Of a stretch of DNA of 64,000 nucleotides, positions 39,807 to 51,509 are shown piece by piece; within the stretch, counting starts at the first letter, position 1; every line of letters starts with the position of its first letter. The notes below the pieces were generated by a model. The model was given only the letters and a program-made list of their open reading frames with translations, searched no databases and was not told the origin of the DNA. Source of the stretch: Phanerodontia chrysosporium (lineage: Eukaryota > Basidiomycota > Agaricomycetes > Polyporales > Phanerochaetaceae); contig MJGA01000012.1 in NCBI GenBank assembly GCA_001910725.1, forward strand, positions 62,001 through 126,000, in the 5' to 3' direction. The position numbers and the translations under genes were made by a program.

Positions 39807-42473
39807 ATGTGGCACGGCACACCGAGGCTGTTATTCGCCCTCGCCTTCGTCTTCAACTGCCTGCTCTGGTCCCAGTCACGTTATGCGCAGCTATCACCCT
39901 CTCCCGCACGCTCCCTGTCCAAGAGGAACTTCCTCGAAGAGCGTGGAGGCCAACTAGGGTGCTGTCGTATTCGAATGTGTCAACATTGTACGAGGACCAG
40001 GTGCGTGCGGAGTCCTGCATCGTCGGCCGAAGCGGGCTAACCGAGCGCAGTGCCATCCCGTCTCACTGCCAGTGAAAGACCAATGTCTAAACGCTGTCGA
40101 AGAGTGTCCAGCGCCGCACACCTTTCTCTCTATTCCGTACGTGCAGCGCTATTTCTGCGCGAAGCCCGCCGTGCGCCCGACACTCTTCGCCGGCTACCTC
40201 CTCTGGCTACTATTCCTGTTCTCGACACTCGGCATCAGCGCGTCGGACTTCTTTTGTCCGAATCTCGCGACTTTGGCACACATCCTCCACCTCGACGAGA
40301 ACGTTGCAGGCGTGACTTTTCTTGCGTTCGGGAATGGCAGCCCTGACGTCTTCTCGACCTTCTCTGCGATGCGCTCCAACTCGGGAGGACTCGCTATCGG
40401 TGAACTCCTCGGCGCCGCTTCGTTCGTAACCAGCTGCGTTGTAGGCTCTATGTGTATTATCAAGCCGTTTAAGGTCGACCGCGCACCATTCTTGCGTGAC
40501 GTCGGTTTCTTCACCGTATCGGTCATTGTTATCCTGGTCGTGCTCTGGGATAGCAAGCTCGAGCTCTGGGAGGCTGTTTCTCTGGTCGGTCTATACGTTT
40601 TCTATGTCGCAGTCGTCGTAGTTGGGTCATGGATCGAACGAAGACGGGAGAAGAAACGGCGACTGGAAGAGATGATGCGTGACGAGTACAGGGAGGAAAC
40701 CCCGCTAATTCAAGAGCCGTACCAGGACGAACGTAAGGCTACAATTGATGTTGAGCCATATCTCTATCTAATTATGTGACATAGCCAGTCTGCTCCCCTC
40801 AGGTTCCTCGACGCTGGAGGTACCATACCAGCGCAGCCGTGCAGTGTCAGCGCCGCACCCGCCTCGTTTGGGCCTCCAACTTCCCGCCCGCCCCAGCACA
40901 CGTGAATCCTCACCCCATTCGACCCGAACCCATGCTTCGACCCCTCACGCAAGCCATATGCCGTCTTTCTCATTGATTGGTGCACTCGAGTTCCGACGCG
41001 TCGTCTCGTCCCTACAGGAACAGGCCGCGGGAACGCGCCTGAGCCTCTTTGAGAGCCCTCTGACCCCCTACCCCGGAGGCCACTACTATCATCACCCTCA
41101 TTTGCGTCGCACCAGCTCTTCGCGGTCACACACGTCGTTATTAGGGGAAGAACAACGCGACCCATGGGACGCCGCCCTGCGGTCGCACGGTGTGCCCCTA
41201 GAGCAGCGTTCGCCGATAGCCTCGACGCATGACCTGGAAGGCAGCGCAGACAACCAGCTGATACCGACAATATCACACACACCGGCATCGCCGTCGACGC
41301 AGACACTTGCCGAGAGCGAGCCCGAACAGTACGTGCCTCCCACGCGTCGGGAGCGCTTCTGCCGGACGCTCGGTCTCGTCTTCCATGTGCTCTTCCCGAC
41401 TCTGCACAACTTCCGGCAGAAGTCCTTTCTGGGCATGATCGCATCCGTGTTCGCTGCGCCCGCCGTTATGGTGCTCACACTCACGCTGCCTGTCGTCGTG
41501 ACGGACCATGATGCGCCAGGCTCGCCTAAGGAGAAGATCGACGACACCGAGCGTCTCGTTGACTTCGAGGAGGAGGGGGTCGAGCGTGCGCTCACGGCGG
41601 AAGATGTCGTCGAAGACGAAATGCACGAGCTACAGTTTAACAAGTGGCTGATGGCCGTTCAATGCATTCTTGCCCCGCTGTTTTGTATCGCCATCTTGTT
41701 CGGTGAGTTCTCTACTAGGCATTCCAAGGAGCTACATTTCTGACATAAATGCTTCATCCTTGGCAGACGGCTCGAGTCAAGAGCCATGGCTTCTGCTTGC
41801 GGCAGGCATCGCCGGTACCGCGACGGCGATACTCGTTGCGGTGTTTGGAGGCAATGGCGAGAGCCAGGGTGCGCGGCTAGCTCGGTGCACAATGGGCTTC
41901 ATTGTTGCTATGGTATGGATCATGGCGATTGCTGACGAGGTTGTGGAAGTGCTTCAGGTATGCATGATGTTGTCTTGCCAGTTTAACATTTGCTGAGATC
42001 GTCACAGACATTTGGCCTTATCTTCGGGCTCTCCGATGCTATTATTGGAATCACTATCTTTGCGATGGGCAATTCTCTGGCAGACCTCGTGGCGAATATG
42101 AGCATTGCAGTACGTCGAGCCGTTACATTAAGCGCCTTTTCGCTCTCTGACGCGTTAGCAGGTGTTTGCTCCTATCATGGGCTTCTCTGCCTGCTTCGGC
42201 GGACCCATGCTCAACATTTTGCTGGGCATAGGTATCACCGGTACCTATATCACTCGCGAGACATCTGAGCCTTATCCGCTCCAGTTCTCGACGACACTCG
42301 TCATCACCGGCACGGGCCTGCTGGTCCTGCTGCTCGCGACACTGATCTTTGTTCCATTGAATGGCTACTTCCTCCCACGGACATGGGGCTTTACACTTAT
42401 CGTTGGCTACACTTGTCTCATGATCGCCAACATCGTCGCCGAGGTCAAGACGAGTGCTGGTCACCTACAATGA
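39807..42473 (+). CDS. Na+/Ca2+ exchanger-like protein (CaCA superfamily), one apparent frameshift
   Basis: Exons 39807-40000, 40051-40732, 40803-41702, 41767-41957, 42008-42109 and 42162-42473 give about 793 residues. A signal-like N-terminus (LLFALAFVFNCLLW) precedes a short lumenal Cys-containing segment. The two inverted alpha repeats that form the ion site are clear: TFLAFGNGSPDVFSTFSA and ITIFAMGNSLADLVANMS. A long, poorly conserved cytosolic loop of about 300 residues lies between the two helix bundles. The family exchanges Ca2+ for Na+, K+ or H+, here probably in an internal membrane as for the fungal homologues. One G is missing in the run 39957-39959, in the less conserved N-terminal part. 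Confidence 0.9.
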
Positions 42474-43649
42474 TCTGCCACGACTTTCCTGTCTTGTGTT
42501 TTCCCTGTGCTCTGCCCGCTGTTGCTCGATTTCTCTACTCAGTTTGTATGCCACCCACGGTCGTCTCTCTCACATCTACATCTGCGCACGTCTAGTAGTT
42601 ACCCGCATGAACGCACCTTTCGGTCTTGTCTCTGTCGTATTTACACGTTTTCATCTCATCCCGCTCGGAAGTGCTTCGCTGACATCTGTAGTATTCTTTG
42701 GAACCAATGCTATCTCACAATTTCCAGGTCGCGCTACCATCACCTCCTTGCCTTGTGTCGACGCCACATGAATTCCTCAGAATGGCGGCTGGGTCGCCAC
42801 ACACGCTAGCGAAAGTAGCGCATCAGGATGGGACAGCGCCCCACAAGGCCAGGCCGCCGGCCTCCCCAGTGCCTTCGTGGCGCTGGGCACACCCTAAAGC
42901 TAGCTTAAAGGTCTCCAATCTCCTGGAACTGTGTTCCTGCGTCACCATGCGGGATTTGCGCCGATGGCCGGTGCGGACCCTCTCAGTCCCGCCGTGGGGC
43001 TCGAGCAAGTAAGTACTGGGCCGGTGTCTTGCATGGTGAGACTAACTAAAGGGCGTGCAGATGTCCTGCATTCCGACTTGTTGACTCGGGGTTTTGCTTC
43101 CTCCGCGATCGCGAGGACAAGCCATATGAATATGATAAGTTCAGTGTGTGCGATATGGAACGCGTGCTGGTGCGCCAGGTGCGGCTGTCCTGGCGGGCAC
43201 GTGTCTCGCATGGTCCTTGGACGTTGTGCGCCGGGACGTGCGCTTGAGTTCCCGGGTGAAGCTACTGAGGAGGATGTCGGTTTTGGTATTTCTTTGGAGC
43301 GGCAATGCCATTCGTGACGCAAAGAAAGACTTGCAAAGATAGAGGTGATCCATCGGCATCATGTAGGCAGTGATATCGCCGATGCTTGAAGTATTACGAG
43401 CAAAACCTTTCAAAAGTCCGCCAAAGTCTGATGGCGAGGTTGTGGCTGCAGACATGCCTGGAGACTGGCTGTACCGAGGACCTGTGATGCCGCGAGATGC
43501 AAACCTCCAAACAGATTCACAACCTGTTCTACATTGTCGGTGTATGTATACAAGATGCTCGGTGGTGACATGCTGGAAAGCGAGTGACTGCGCGAATATT
43601 ATGCCCAGAGAGAAACGATATGGATACACGGGTGACGCGGAAGGGTATC
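42474..43649. other. Intergenic between converging genes
   Basis: About 1.2 kb between the exchanger stop and the eIF6 stop. Open frames here on both strands have no family signal and no consistent intron joins. Nothing was recognised. Confidence 0.45.
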
Positions 43650-44611
43650 TCATGCCCAGCTGTCGATGAGCGAGTCCCGCATCTCGCCAATGACTGCAGT
43701 CGAACTCTGGCCCTGGAGCTCTGAGAATCTGATGTCAGAGGAAAACTCGAAAGACGATGATAGTTCGACGTACTGAAGGCTGCCTCGATCACGCTGATCT
43801 CAGTCGCAGTGGTATCAAGACCGGTAAACGCACACCAATCGTTGACGACAAGACCCGCCCCGATGACGTCCGATCCACGGTTCACGGTACCGGCCTGTCC
43901 AGAGCGTAGCAGGTCAGGATTTCTCACTGCGAACTCGCAGCGATTGAATACGCACCACCAGCGGCACCTGCAGCAAACTCGACAGCTCGTCCTGGTCCTG
44001 CACACTTGTCTTGGGGTGCACGAGACCACCCTGGTTTGTGATCGCGCAATAGCTGCCGACGAGGACGTTATCGGCAATGGTTTGCCGGAAGACTTCGACC
44101 TTGAGGACGTCGGCGATGATCTCCTCGGTCTCGCGATCAACATCAGGATGCACGAGCGCAACATAGTCGTTGCACGCGATGACGTTTCCGAGGGCAGAAA
44201 GGCGCTCCTCTACCCGCTGGATCGCGACGCTGTCTGGGAGTGAATTCCGGAGGTGCTGGAGCTCCTGGTCGGTAGTTGTTGAGGGGACAAGCAGACCGTG
44301 TCGGTTACCTAAAGTTTAGTGAATAAGGTTGCAACAGAAGGGCACAGATGTGCTGCACACCTGCTGTCAGACGACCAATGATACGCGTGCCTCCAATGCT
44401 CGTGTGTACGATGGGGATGACATCTCCCAGCTCGCTCTCGAAGGCGGAGTAGAAGTTTGTGCTGCCTTGAATGGCAGTCAAACAGTAGCTGTTTGTCAGC
44501 TTCGAGAAGACACCAATGTCGCTGCTGTTCTCGAATTGGATGCCTGCAAGATGCACTTGTAAGGAACGTCATGCGGGAAGCACGCGGTATTTCATGCGTA
44601 CGGGTAGCCAT
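43650..44611 (-). CDS. TIF6: Translation initiation factor 6 (60S biogenesis/anti-association)
   Basis: Exons 44611-44602 (10 nt), 44543-44361, 44308-43956, 43894-43774 and 43720-43650 give 245 residues in frame, the family length. Conserved segments are [111 protein letters not shown] and the end [12 protein letters not shown]. eIF6 binds the 60S subunit, prevents joining to 40S and is needed for 60S maturation in the nucleolus. It is divergent from NDUFAF7. Confidence 0.96.
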
Positions 44612-45067
44612 AGTGGGAGAGAGGGTTCTCTGAAAGTGTTTAGGCGGTGACTAGGTTTGTTCGGGTTGAGAAGAAGTGTTTTTGGAGACGAGAGGCGGAG
44701 GGGGATGCTTTGGATGTGCAGGTGGTCTGGCGGAAGAAAGCTAAATACTTGCACAAAATTCTGGGAGCGCTGCGTGATCTCCTGTCACATCGGTGCCGAC
44801 GCGTCGGTCACTTGAGTCACACCACGTCACTTCCCGCGTGACGTTCCCCGTCGGCAAACTCCGTCCGCCTGCGCGGGCTTTGTGGCGTCTCGGAATGTTC
44901 AAGTCCTGCGCAAATCCCTCCAGGCACTGAACGCAGTCTTACCAGGCGTACTTTCCTGATTATTTTTGCTCACTATTATTGTCCATTCTCAGGTTTACCT
45001 TTGTAGGCTCTCACGACTGCCAAAGCGGCTCGAGTCACCTACACACGGGTGTCATTAAACTCTGACT
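44612..45067. promoter_or_regulatory. Divergent promoter region, eIF6/NDUFAF7
   Basis: About 456 bases between divergent starts. No TATA element was seen near either start. No gene was recognised. Confidence 0.45.
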
Positions 45068-46777
45068 ATGATGCTGCGGTACCGGGCTGCAACGAGGCAT
45101 GGCTGGACACTTCCCGCCGTATCAAAGCAAGGAGCCGGGTCCAAAGTCACAAGAGCGGTGCTTTGGTATAGCACGAACCTGAGGCCCGCCGAACCTCTCG
45201 CTCCGGTGACGAAGGTTGAAAAGATCATCCATGACACTATCAAAGTGAGTCCATGCTACCAGACGGAGCGCTCACCGAAGTGACCAAATCATGCTAGGCC
45301 TCGGGTCCCATATCGTTTGCCAAGTACATGCAAATGTGTCTGTCGCATCCGACAGAGGGGTACTACATGAATCCATCGCATAGCGTGTTCGGCTCCCGGG
45401 GTGACTTCATCACTAGCCCGGAGATCAGCCAAGTCTTCGGCGAGGTTAGTGGGAGTTCATACAAGATACTGTGCTACTAACGGAGGCGTATCATTGCAGC
45501 TGGTTGCAGTATGGTTGCTCTCGCAATGGATGCACTTCGGCCAGCGGAAACCCATCCGATTAGTCGAATTGGGACCAGGACGGGGAACGCTCATGGCTGA
45601 TATACTGAGAGTAGGCCTTCCAACATAATCATGGCGCTCACAATAATAAGAACCTTACTACAGACCCTTTGTCAATTTGCTGCTGCTCGTTCTGCAATCA
45701 ACGAGGTCCATCTCATTGAGACCAGCGAGGCCATGAAGGCCATTCAAAAAGAAGCGCTCGAACCCGCAAACAAACAGCGGACATGGACCACCCACTGGAA
45801 CGACTCGCTCGAAGACCTCCCGGTTGACAACGAAAAATTCACGATTGTCGTGGCACACGAGTTCTTCGATGCGCTACCATTCCACCTGATCCAGGTACGC
45901 CCCATGCCGCAGCCACACCCCCCTCGTCCTGACAATGCCACCCAGAAATGCGCCGACGGCTGGCGCGAAGTGCTCATCGCCGCGGGGCCCGACCCCGCGC
46001 GCAAGACCGTGCTGCGGGCGGACGCCGCTGCGCCGGGTGCGGGCATCGTCGAGCACAGCGGGCCGCGCTTCCACCGCGTGCTCGCGCCGGAGCCGTCCGC
46101 GGCGTCGAACCTGCTCGGCGGGTCGTCCCCGCGCTTCGCGGCGCTGCCCGTCGGGACGCAGCTCGAGGTCTCGCCGGGCGCGTTCAAGGCCGCGCGGCGC
46201 ATCGGCGAGCTCCTGCGCGGCGACCCTGCGGCCCCGCGCGCCGTCCCTGGGTGCGCGCTCGTCGTGGACTACGGCGGCGCGCGGAGCTTCACGAACTCGT
46301 TCCGGGTGCGTCCCCTCCACTGTGCATGGGCACGCGAATACCGAGCGGCTCATTGTGTCGATTTTATGCAGGCGTTCAAGGACCACAAGATCGTCGATGT
46401 GTTCCACCGCCCTGGCGAGTGTGACTTGACCGTGAACGTCGACTTTGCATACCTAAAGGAGGCGCTCGCGGACCTCGGTGCGCTCTCTACGCTCTCCTCT
46501 CCTCCTCCATACTCACGAATGTTGCGTCGTAGCGACCCCACACGGTCCGATCCCTCAGGCGACGTTCCTCGAGCGCATGGGCCTACAGCTGCGCGTCGAT
46601 ACGCTCAAGAAGGCCGCCACCGACGAGAAACGGCGCGAAGACATCGAGCGTTCGGCGAAGCGCCTCGTAGACCGCACTGGCATGGGCATTCAGTACCAGG
46701 TACTCGGTGTCACGGGCACCAAGCACATCGAGGGCGAGCTTACACCCGAGCAGCGATGGCCGTTCGTGCAGGAGTGA
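45068..46777 (+). CDS. NDUFAF7: Mitochondrial complex I assembly methyltransferase
   Basis: Exons 45068-45244, 45298-45444, 45500-45610, 45664-45894, 45946-46305, 46372-46477 and 46533-46777 give 458 residues in frame. The start MMLRYRAATRHGWTLP is basic and fits a mitochondrial presequence; the next ATG is one codon later. Family motifs are YYMNPSHSVFGSRGDFITSP, the SAM-binding LVELGPGRGTLMADILR, VAHEFFDALPFHLIQ, LVVDYGGARSFTNSFR and the end segment ATFLERMGL. NDUFAF7 symmetrically dimethylates an arginine of the NDUFS2 subunit during complex I assembly. The middle exon is very GC-rich and Ala/Pro-rich but stays in frame. Confidence 0.93.
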
Positions 46778-46927
46778 GCCTCCATGCGTATACAGGGCAC
46801 TACGCGTCTAGATGTTAGTACACTAGCAACGCTGATCAACTGGTCTACATCTCTATGTGCGAAGATAAAGGGTATAATGCTTCACAGGTCAGTGCTACAT
46901 GTTCGTGCCGAATGTCTGTCCGGCCAA

Positions 46928-49113
46928 TCACGCCGCCGCCTTCCACCTTTCCACCCACCTCACGAGCGCCTCCGCCATCTCTCTGCCCTCGCGCGCACGC
47001 GTCCCGGTCTCACCCTCCAGCCGCTTCCGCTGCTTGCTGTCCCGCCCGAGGCGGTACGCCTGCTCGACGGCGCGCGCCCACTCGCCGGACTCGTACGCGG
47101 CGCGCGAGAGCTCGACGCCGACGCCCTCGTGCTCGAGGAGCATGCGCAGGCCGTGCTCCTCGATGAACAGCGGGCGTGGGACGTACACGAACGGCGTGCA
47201 TGCGTCGACACATTCCGAGACGGTGCCGTAGCCCTGTGTGATGCATCGCCTCAGCGCATGTTTTCTACTCATAAGCAAATCTACTCACAAGCTTCCCGAG
47301 AAGGACGTCCGCCACGGCCGTCAGGTCTGGCATATACACGTCCTTGGGCGCAACGAAGAAGTTGTCCGGGAGCGCCTCGCCGTCTTCCATCGCCCAGTCC
47401 TTCGGCACGCCGCACACGACGGCGAGCCAGCTCGCATCGGGCAGGAGCGTGCCGAAGACGTCGTCCTTGTACTCCTCCGCTGGCTCTGCCGATACCAAGG
47501 GGTCCTCGGACACCTCGTCGATCGTCGGCGTTGGAGGAACGACGCTCGCGAACGTCGGGACCGTGGTTGCGATGGGCGAGCTCGGGACGGACGCGGCTGG
47601 TGCACCCGGGATCATGAGCAGCGACTCGCTGCGTTTGCGGTTGAGACGGATGCGCAGCGAATGCGAACGCCGGGGAGCATGCAGGTGATCGCTCAGCGCG
47701 CTGGCAAGCTCCTCGACGCCAACGGCAGCATTCTCGGGCTCAGGGGGCAGAGACTTCTTCGGGTCACAGGCTTCGTCTACGTTTGCGCTGTGAGGGTGCC
47801 CATGAGGGACGCCGTTCATCTGTTTGGAAGGCGCAAGGATAGACGAGTCGGGTGTGTACGCTCGCGGCGACGAGCGACTGTGTGCGCGGCTGTGTGTCCG
47901 GCTGTGCGATGGCTTGTGGAAAACCTGACCGCCAAAGGAGACGATCAGGATCTTGGTTTTCTGGTCTTGCTGAAGGTGCTGAGGAACGCCGATCGAGTCT
48001 AGCAGGCGCTGGCGACCTTCGGGTGTATACACATCGGGGTTGGGCGATCGAACGAGTAGGGGTGCGGAGACCACCTCTCTAGAGACGGGTTTGGGAGGGT
48101 ATGGTGAGGGAAATGGTATCTGATCTAGGAGGGTATACGTTGAGGTATCCTCGTGAAGATGGTCACATATCGTGGCCTTGAATCTTCGAGTGGGGACGTC
48201 CACCCAATCCGGGGATGGAAGTGCAGGGCTCTCGGCAAACGAAGGAATCGGGATGGCCCCTGGTAGCCGCAAGAGCAAGTCGGCGCATCGATAGCCTTCC
48301 CATAGGTGCCGCACCAGGGGCTCAACCTCGTGTCGCGGGAGGGGAACATCGGGCAGCAGCGGTGGATGCAACGACGGATGGGCGTCGAGAGCGTTGATGA
48401 GCTGATCCTTCGTGTCGGACTCGTCAACAATGAGCGTGGACAGATAGCTGTAGACAGCGTCGAACGTAAAGTTGGTGACCAACACGGAGGGCAAACCGGC
48501 TGCGTTCGCTGCAGCACTGCGAACACGGCCGGTCAGACGCAAATGCCGTGACGCCGACCACAAACGAGAACCACCTACCAGCCAAGGAACGCCGCGTCGC
48601 TGAGGACACAATCCGCGCCCACGGCGCGCAGCCACTGTGCCTCGTCATCGATCTTCTGTGGCGCCTTTGCGAGAAAGCCCTTGAGCACCTCCACGCTCTT
48701 CACGCGGTCCACGCGATACCTGGCTCGGTCGCGTCAGCGGGCACCCCTGCACCACAGAGAGCTACGAGCACACACGCCAGCGGCTGCACAATCACCGGGT
48801 CGATGTCCGCGTTGCGGTACTGCGCTGCAGGCGGGGGAGCGGACGGTCAGCACGGGCGCGTCGACGAGCGAGGGCAGGGACCGCACCGCCGAGGGCGAGG
48901 CTGTCGGCAAAGACGTGCTTCGGCGCCGAGGACACGATGTGGACCGTCGGCGGCGGGTCGAGCCGCAGCAGGTGGCAGGCGAACGCGGATACGCGCGTCG
49001 CGTGGCCGTATCCTGGGCGGGGGAAAAGGGCGTTGCGTCGTCGTGAGCGGCGTGTCTCGCTTCCGGAGGGCGGCGGACTCACCGTGTCCCGAGCAGTAGT
49101 ACACTAGCTTCAT
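46928..49113 (-). CDS. Glycosyltransferase, arabinokinase N-domain-like
   Basis: Exons 49113-49083, 49012-48887, 48824-48776, 48719-48579, 48516-47289 and 47233-46928 give 626 residues in frame. The start MKLVYYCSGHGYGHATRVSA (20 residues) is the loop of GT-B fold enzymes also found in the N-terminal half of plant L-arabinokinase. It is followed by VHIVSSAPKHVFADS, QYRNADIDPVIVQPLAYRVD, DDEAQWLRAVGADCVLSDAA and a C-terminal donor-site-like GYGTVSECVDACTPFVYVPR. No GHMP kinase domain follows. A Ser/Arg/His-rich insert of roughly 150 residues (HSRTHSRAHSRSSPR and on) interrupts the C-terminal lobe. Donor sugar and acceptor are unknown. Confidence 0.8.
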
Positions 49114-49701
49114 CTCTGAGGGCCACACGTATTCCCTGTGTACGGAGGCAGGTCGCGTCGAATGGCCAGGTGTGGAACAGCTGGGGCGTCCCGGAGTTTG
49201 GAGGTCTCAGATCTCAGTGCTCGGGCAGGGTGCGTCGTGCTCTGCGGGCTGCAAAGTCAGAGGCAAGGACGCCGAGGGTATGCTGAGCACAACGGCGTGA
49301 AGCAAGGTGCAGAAGGTAGAGGAAGGAGCAGATGTGTGCCAAGACATCGCTGCAGGTCGCGTCAAGGATGCCGCCCCCGTCCGGGCGATGATGTCAGAGC
49401 GCGTACGGAGCCTGGGCCACCGCCTCTGCCCTCGAGCCCTCCAGACACCAGACAGACCGTACGTCCAGGATCCTGTATTATCAACTCGTCTAGGATAGCA
49501 AACTACTGCCAGCCAGCAAAAGACGCCGTGCTCTCGCGGCCAGACCTGTAACGTACTGCGGACGCCGCGGACACCCCACTTCTACACGTGCAATCGTACA
49601 GTTACAGAACGCAAGGAGAAGAGAAACGAAAAGAAAGAGTCAAAAGAGCGGTGTGGGGCATGTCGTCGTCGTGGCAGGATTGGGGGCGGGAAGCACGAGA
49701 A
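49114..49701. other. Intergenic, 5' flank of glycosyltransferase gene
   Basis: About 590 bases. Nothing recognised apart from flanking regions of the two minus-strand genes. Confidence 0.45.
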
Positions 49702-51509
49702 TCAAAAGTCCAGGAACGCCGCCTCGGCGAGCCTGCGACTCTCCTCGTCCTCGATCTCGCCCGCATAGAGGATGATGCTCCCGCGCGTGTGCATCGTCGG
49801 GCTGAGCGGCTGCCGCGCCGCAGTGGCGGTGCGCGCGCGGGGCACGTCGAGGCGTGCGTGGGCGGCACGGGCGCAGAAAGCGGCGAGACGGGCGACGGCG
49901 CAGACGCCTTCGCCGCGAGCGCGGTGTCGACGACGAGCGCAGACTTGGGGCGCAGCCCGAGCTTGCCCGAGATCGTCCCCGTCACCGAGCGCCGCAGGCC
50001 GCCCATCGGCTTCGTCTTCTGTGCGGGCGTGCTCTGCGAGAGCGCGGAGGGTCAGTGCGCAAGTCTCGGGTGAGGCCTGCGAGGCGGACGTACCGATGCG
50101 GTGCTGTTCCGCTTGAAGAACCCGCGTTTGCGCTCGCTGTGCTCTGTCTGCGTCGACAGCGTGCGCGCACGGGGCGCCGGGAGCTCGGGCACGACGTCGG
50201 CGTCGTCTTCGGTCGGGCTCTCGACGATGACCTCGGAGAGCGCGCCCTTGGCGTCGCCCGTGCGTATCTTCGGGACGTCGCGCGCGCCCGACTCGATCGA
50301 GGTGATGCTCGCGCTGCGCACGCGCGCGGCTGAATCGGCGGCAGGGAACAGCGGCGTCTGCGGGACGTCCGAGTGCGACGCCGAAGACATCGTGCGCGTC
50401 GGCGAGAGCGCGGGAGCGCTTGACGACGTCGAGGCCCCGCCTATGGACCGGCCACGCTGGATCGGAATAGGCGGCGTGCTCGTCAGGGTGAGGGCGGGGC
50501 CGCGCGGCGAGCGGGGGTCGTCGAAGCTCGGCGGGGGCGTGGACATGGCGGTGAGCTCGCCCTCGCCCGCATCGCCGTCTTTAGCGGGCACGGGAGCATT
50601 TTCCGTCACACCACAATTTTCGAGTGCGACCGCCCGCGCGCGATAGCCATGCGCGCCCGCTCCCGCCTCCACCGTTTCATACGCGGGACTTGCTTCCGGC
50701 GTGCCTTCCCCTATATCGAATACTTCCGCGTCCGGTATCTCCGCGTCCGGGCCCAGGGCACCCGCAGAAAGCGCGGGGGAGGGTGGCAATGGAATATCGG
50801 CGGGTGCGCGGTCGAGGCTGAGGCTGTCGGTGTCCGTGTCGGCAGCGGTTCCGGGCGACGGAGCGGCACTCGCGAGCTCCGCCTGCGACGGCGACAGCGG
50901 CGGGGGCTCGTGGGTGCGCACGATGTGCGGACGGCGCGGGGATGCAGGCGTGCCGATGACGACGCCACACTCGTCTGCGGCGGCGGCGCTGAGGGATGTG
51001 CGGCTGCGCGCGAGCTCCTCGTCGCTCGCGCGGCGCTCGGCTGCAAACGTGCGCGTGCCGCACGCGGCGGTCGCGAGCGCGGCGGCGTTGCGCGCGAGCC
51101 ACTCCTCGCGGATGCGCCGCGCCTCGGAGCCGTCGCTCTCGCTCCCACTCGCGTCGCTGTCGAGCAGCACGCTGAAGCGCTCGTCGAGCGCCGCCTCCTG
51201 CGCGCTCATCGGCAAGACATCGCCGTTCGCGTCGCGGAGTCGCCGCGGGACAAGGCCCCGCGCGAGCAGCGCCGCCTCGCGCTGCTCTGCCGATATAAAG
51301 GTGTTCGGTAGTGCTGGTGCTGGGGCCTTCGGGTGGGGGAGGAGGGTGTGTCGCCGCTTCGGCTTGTTGCCCGATGCCTTCTCGGGTGAGGCCGCGGTGC
51401 TGGTAGAGGCTGTCGGTTGTGGAGTGCGGAGTTTAGTCGTGATGCGCTTCAGCAGGCCAGTCTTGGAGGCTTGGACCGCCGTAGAGGGTAGTGCCGTAGC
51501 AGTAGGCAT
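49702..51509 (-). CDS. Ser/Pro-rich disordered protein, one apparent frameshift
   Basis: Exons 51509-50094 and 50033-49702 (intron 50034-50093) give about 582 residues. An upstream in-frame ATG at 51563 would add 18 residues. The N-terminus is basic (SKTGLLKRITTKLRTPQP). A short ordered-looking segment follows (FISAEQREAALLARGLVPRR), then long Ser/Pro/Thr/Ala-rich regions with many SP/TP sites. The C-terminus again looks conserved (GLRRSVTGTISGKLGLRP, then TMHTRGSIILYAGEIEDEES). One C is missing in the run 49860-49862; adding it links the C-terminal block. I do not recognise the family; a phospho-regulated scaffold is only a guess. Confidence 0.7.

Noticed and set aside
43141..43653. Minus-strand open frame of 170 codons downstream of eIF6
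   Set aside because: No recognisable domain, and it overlaps the probable 3' flank region; low-complexity chance frame.
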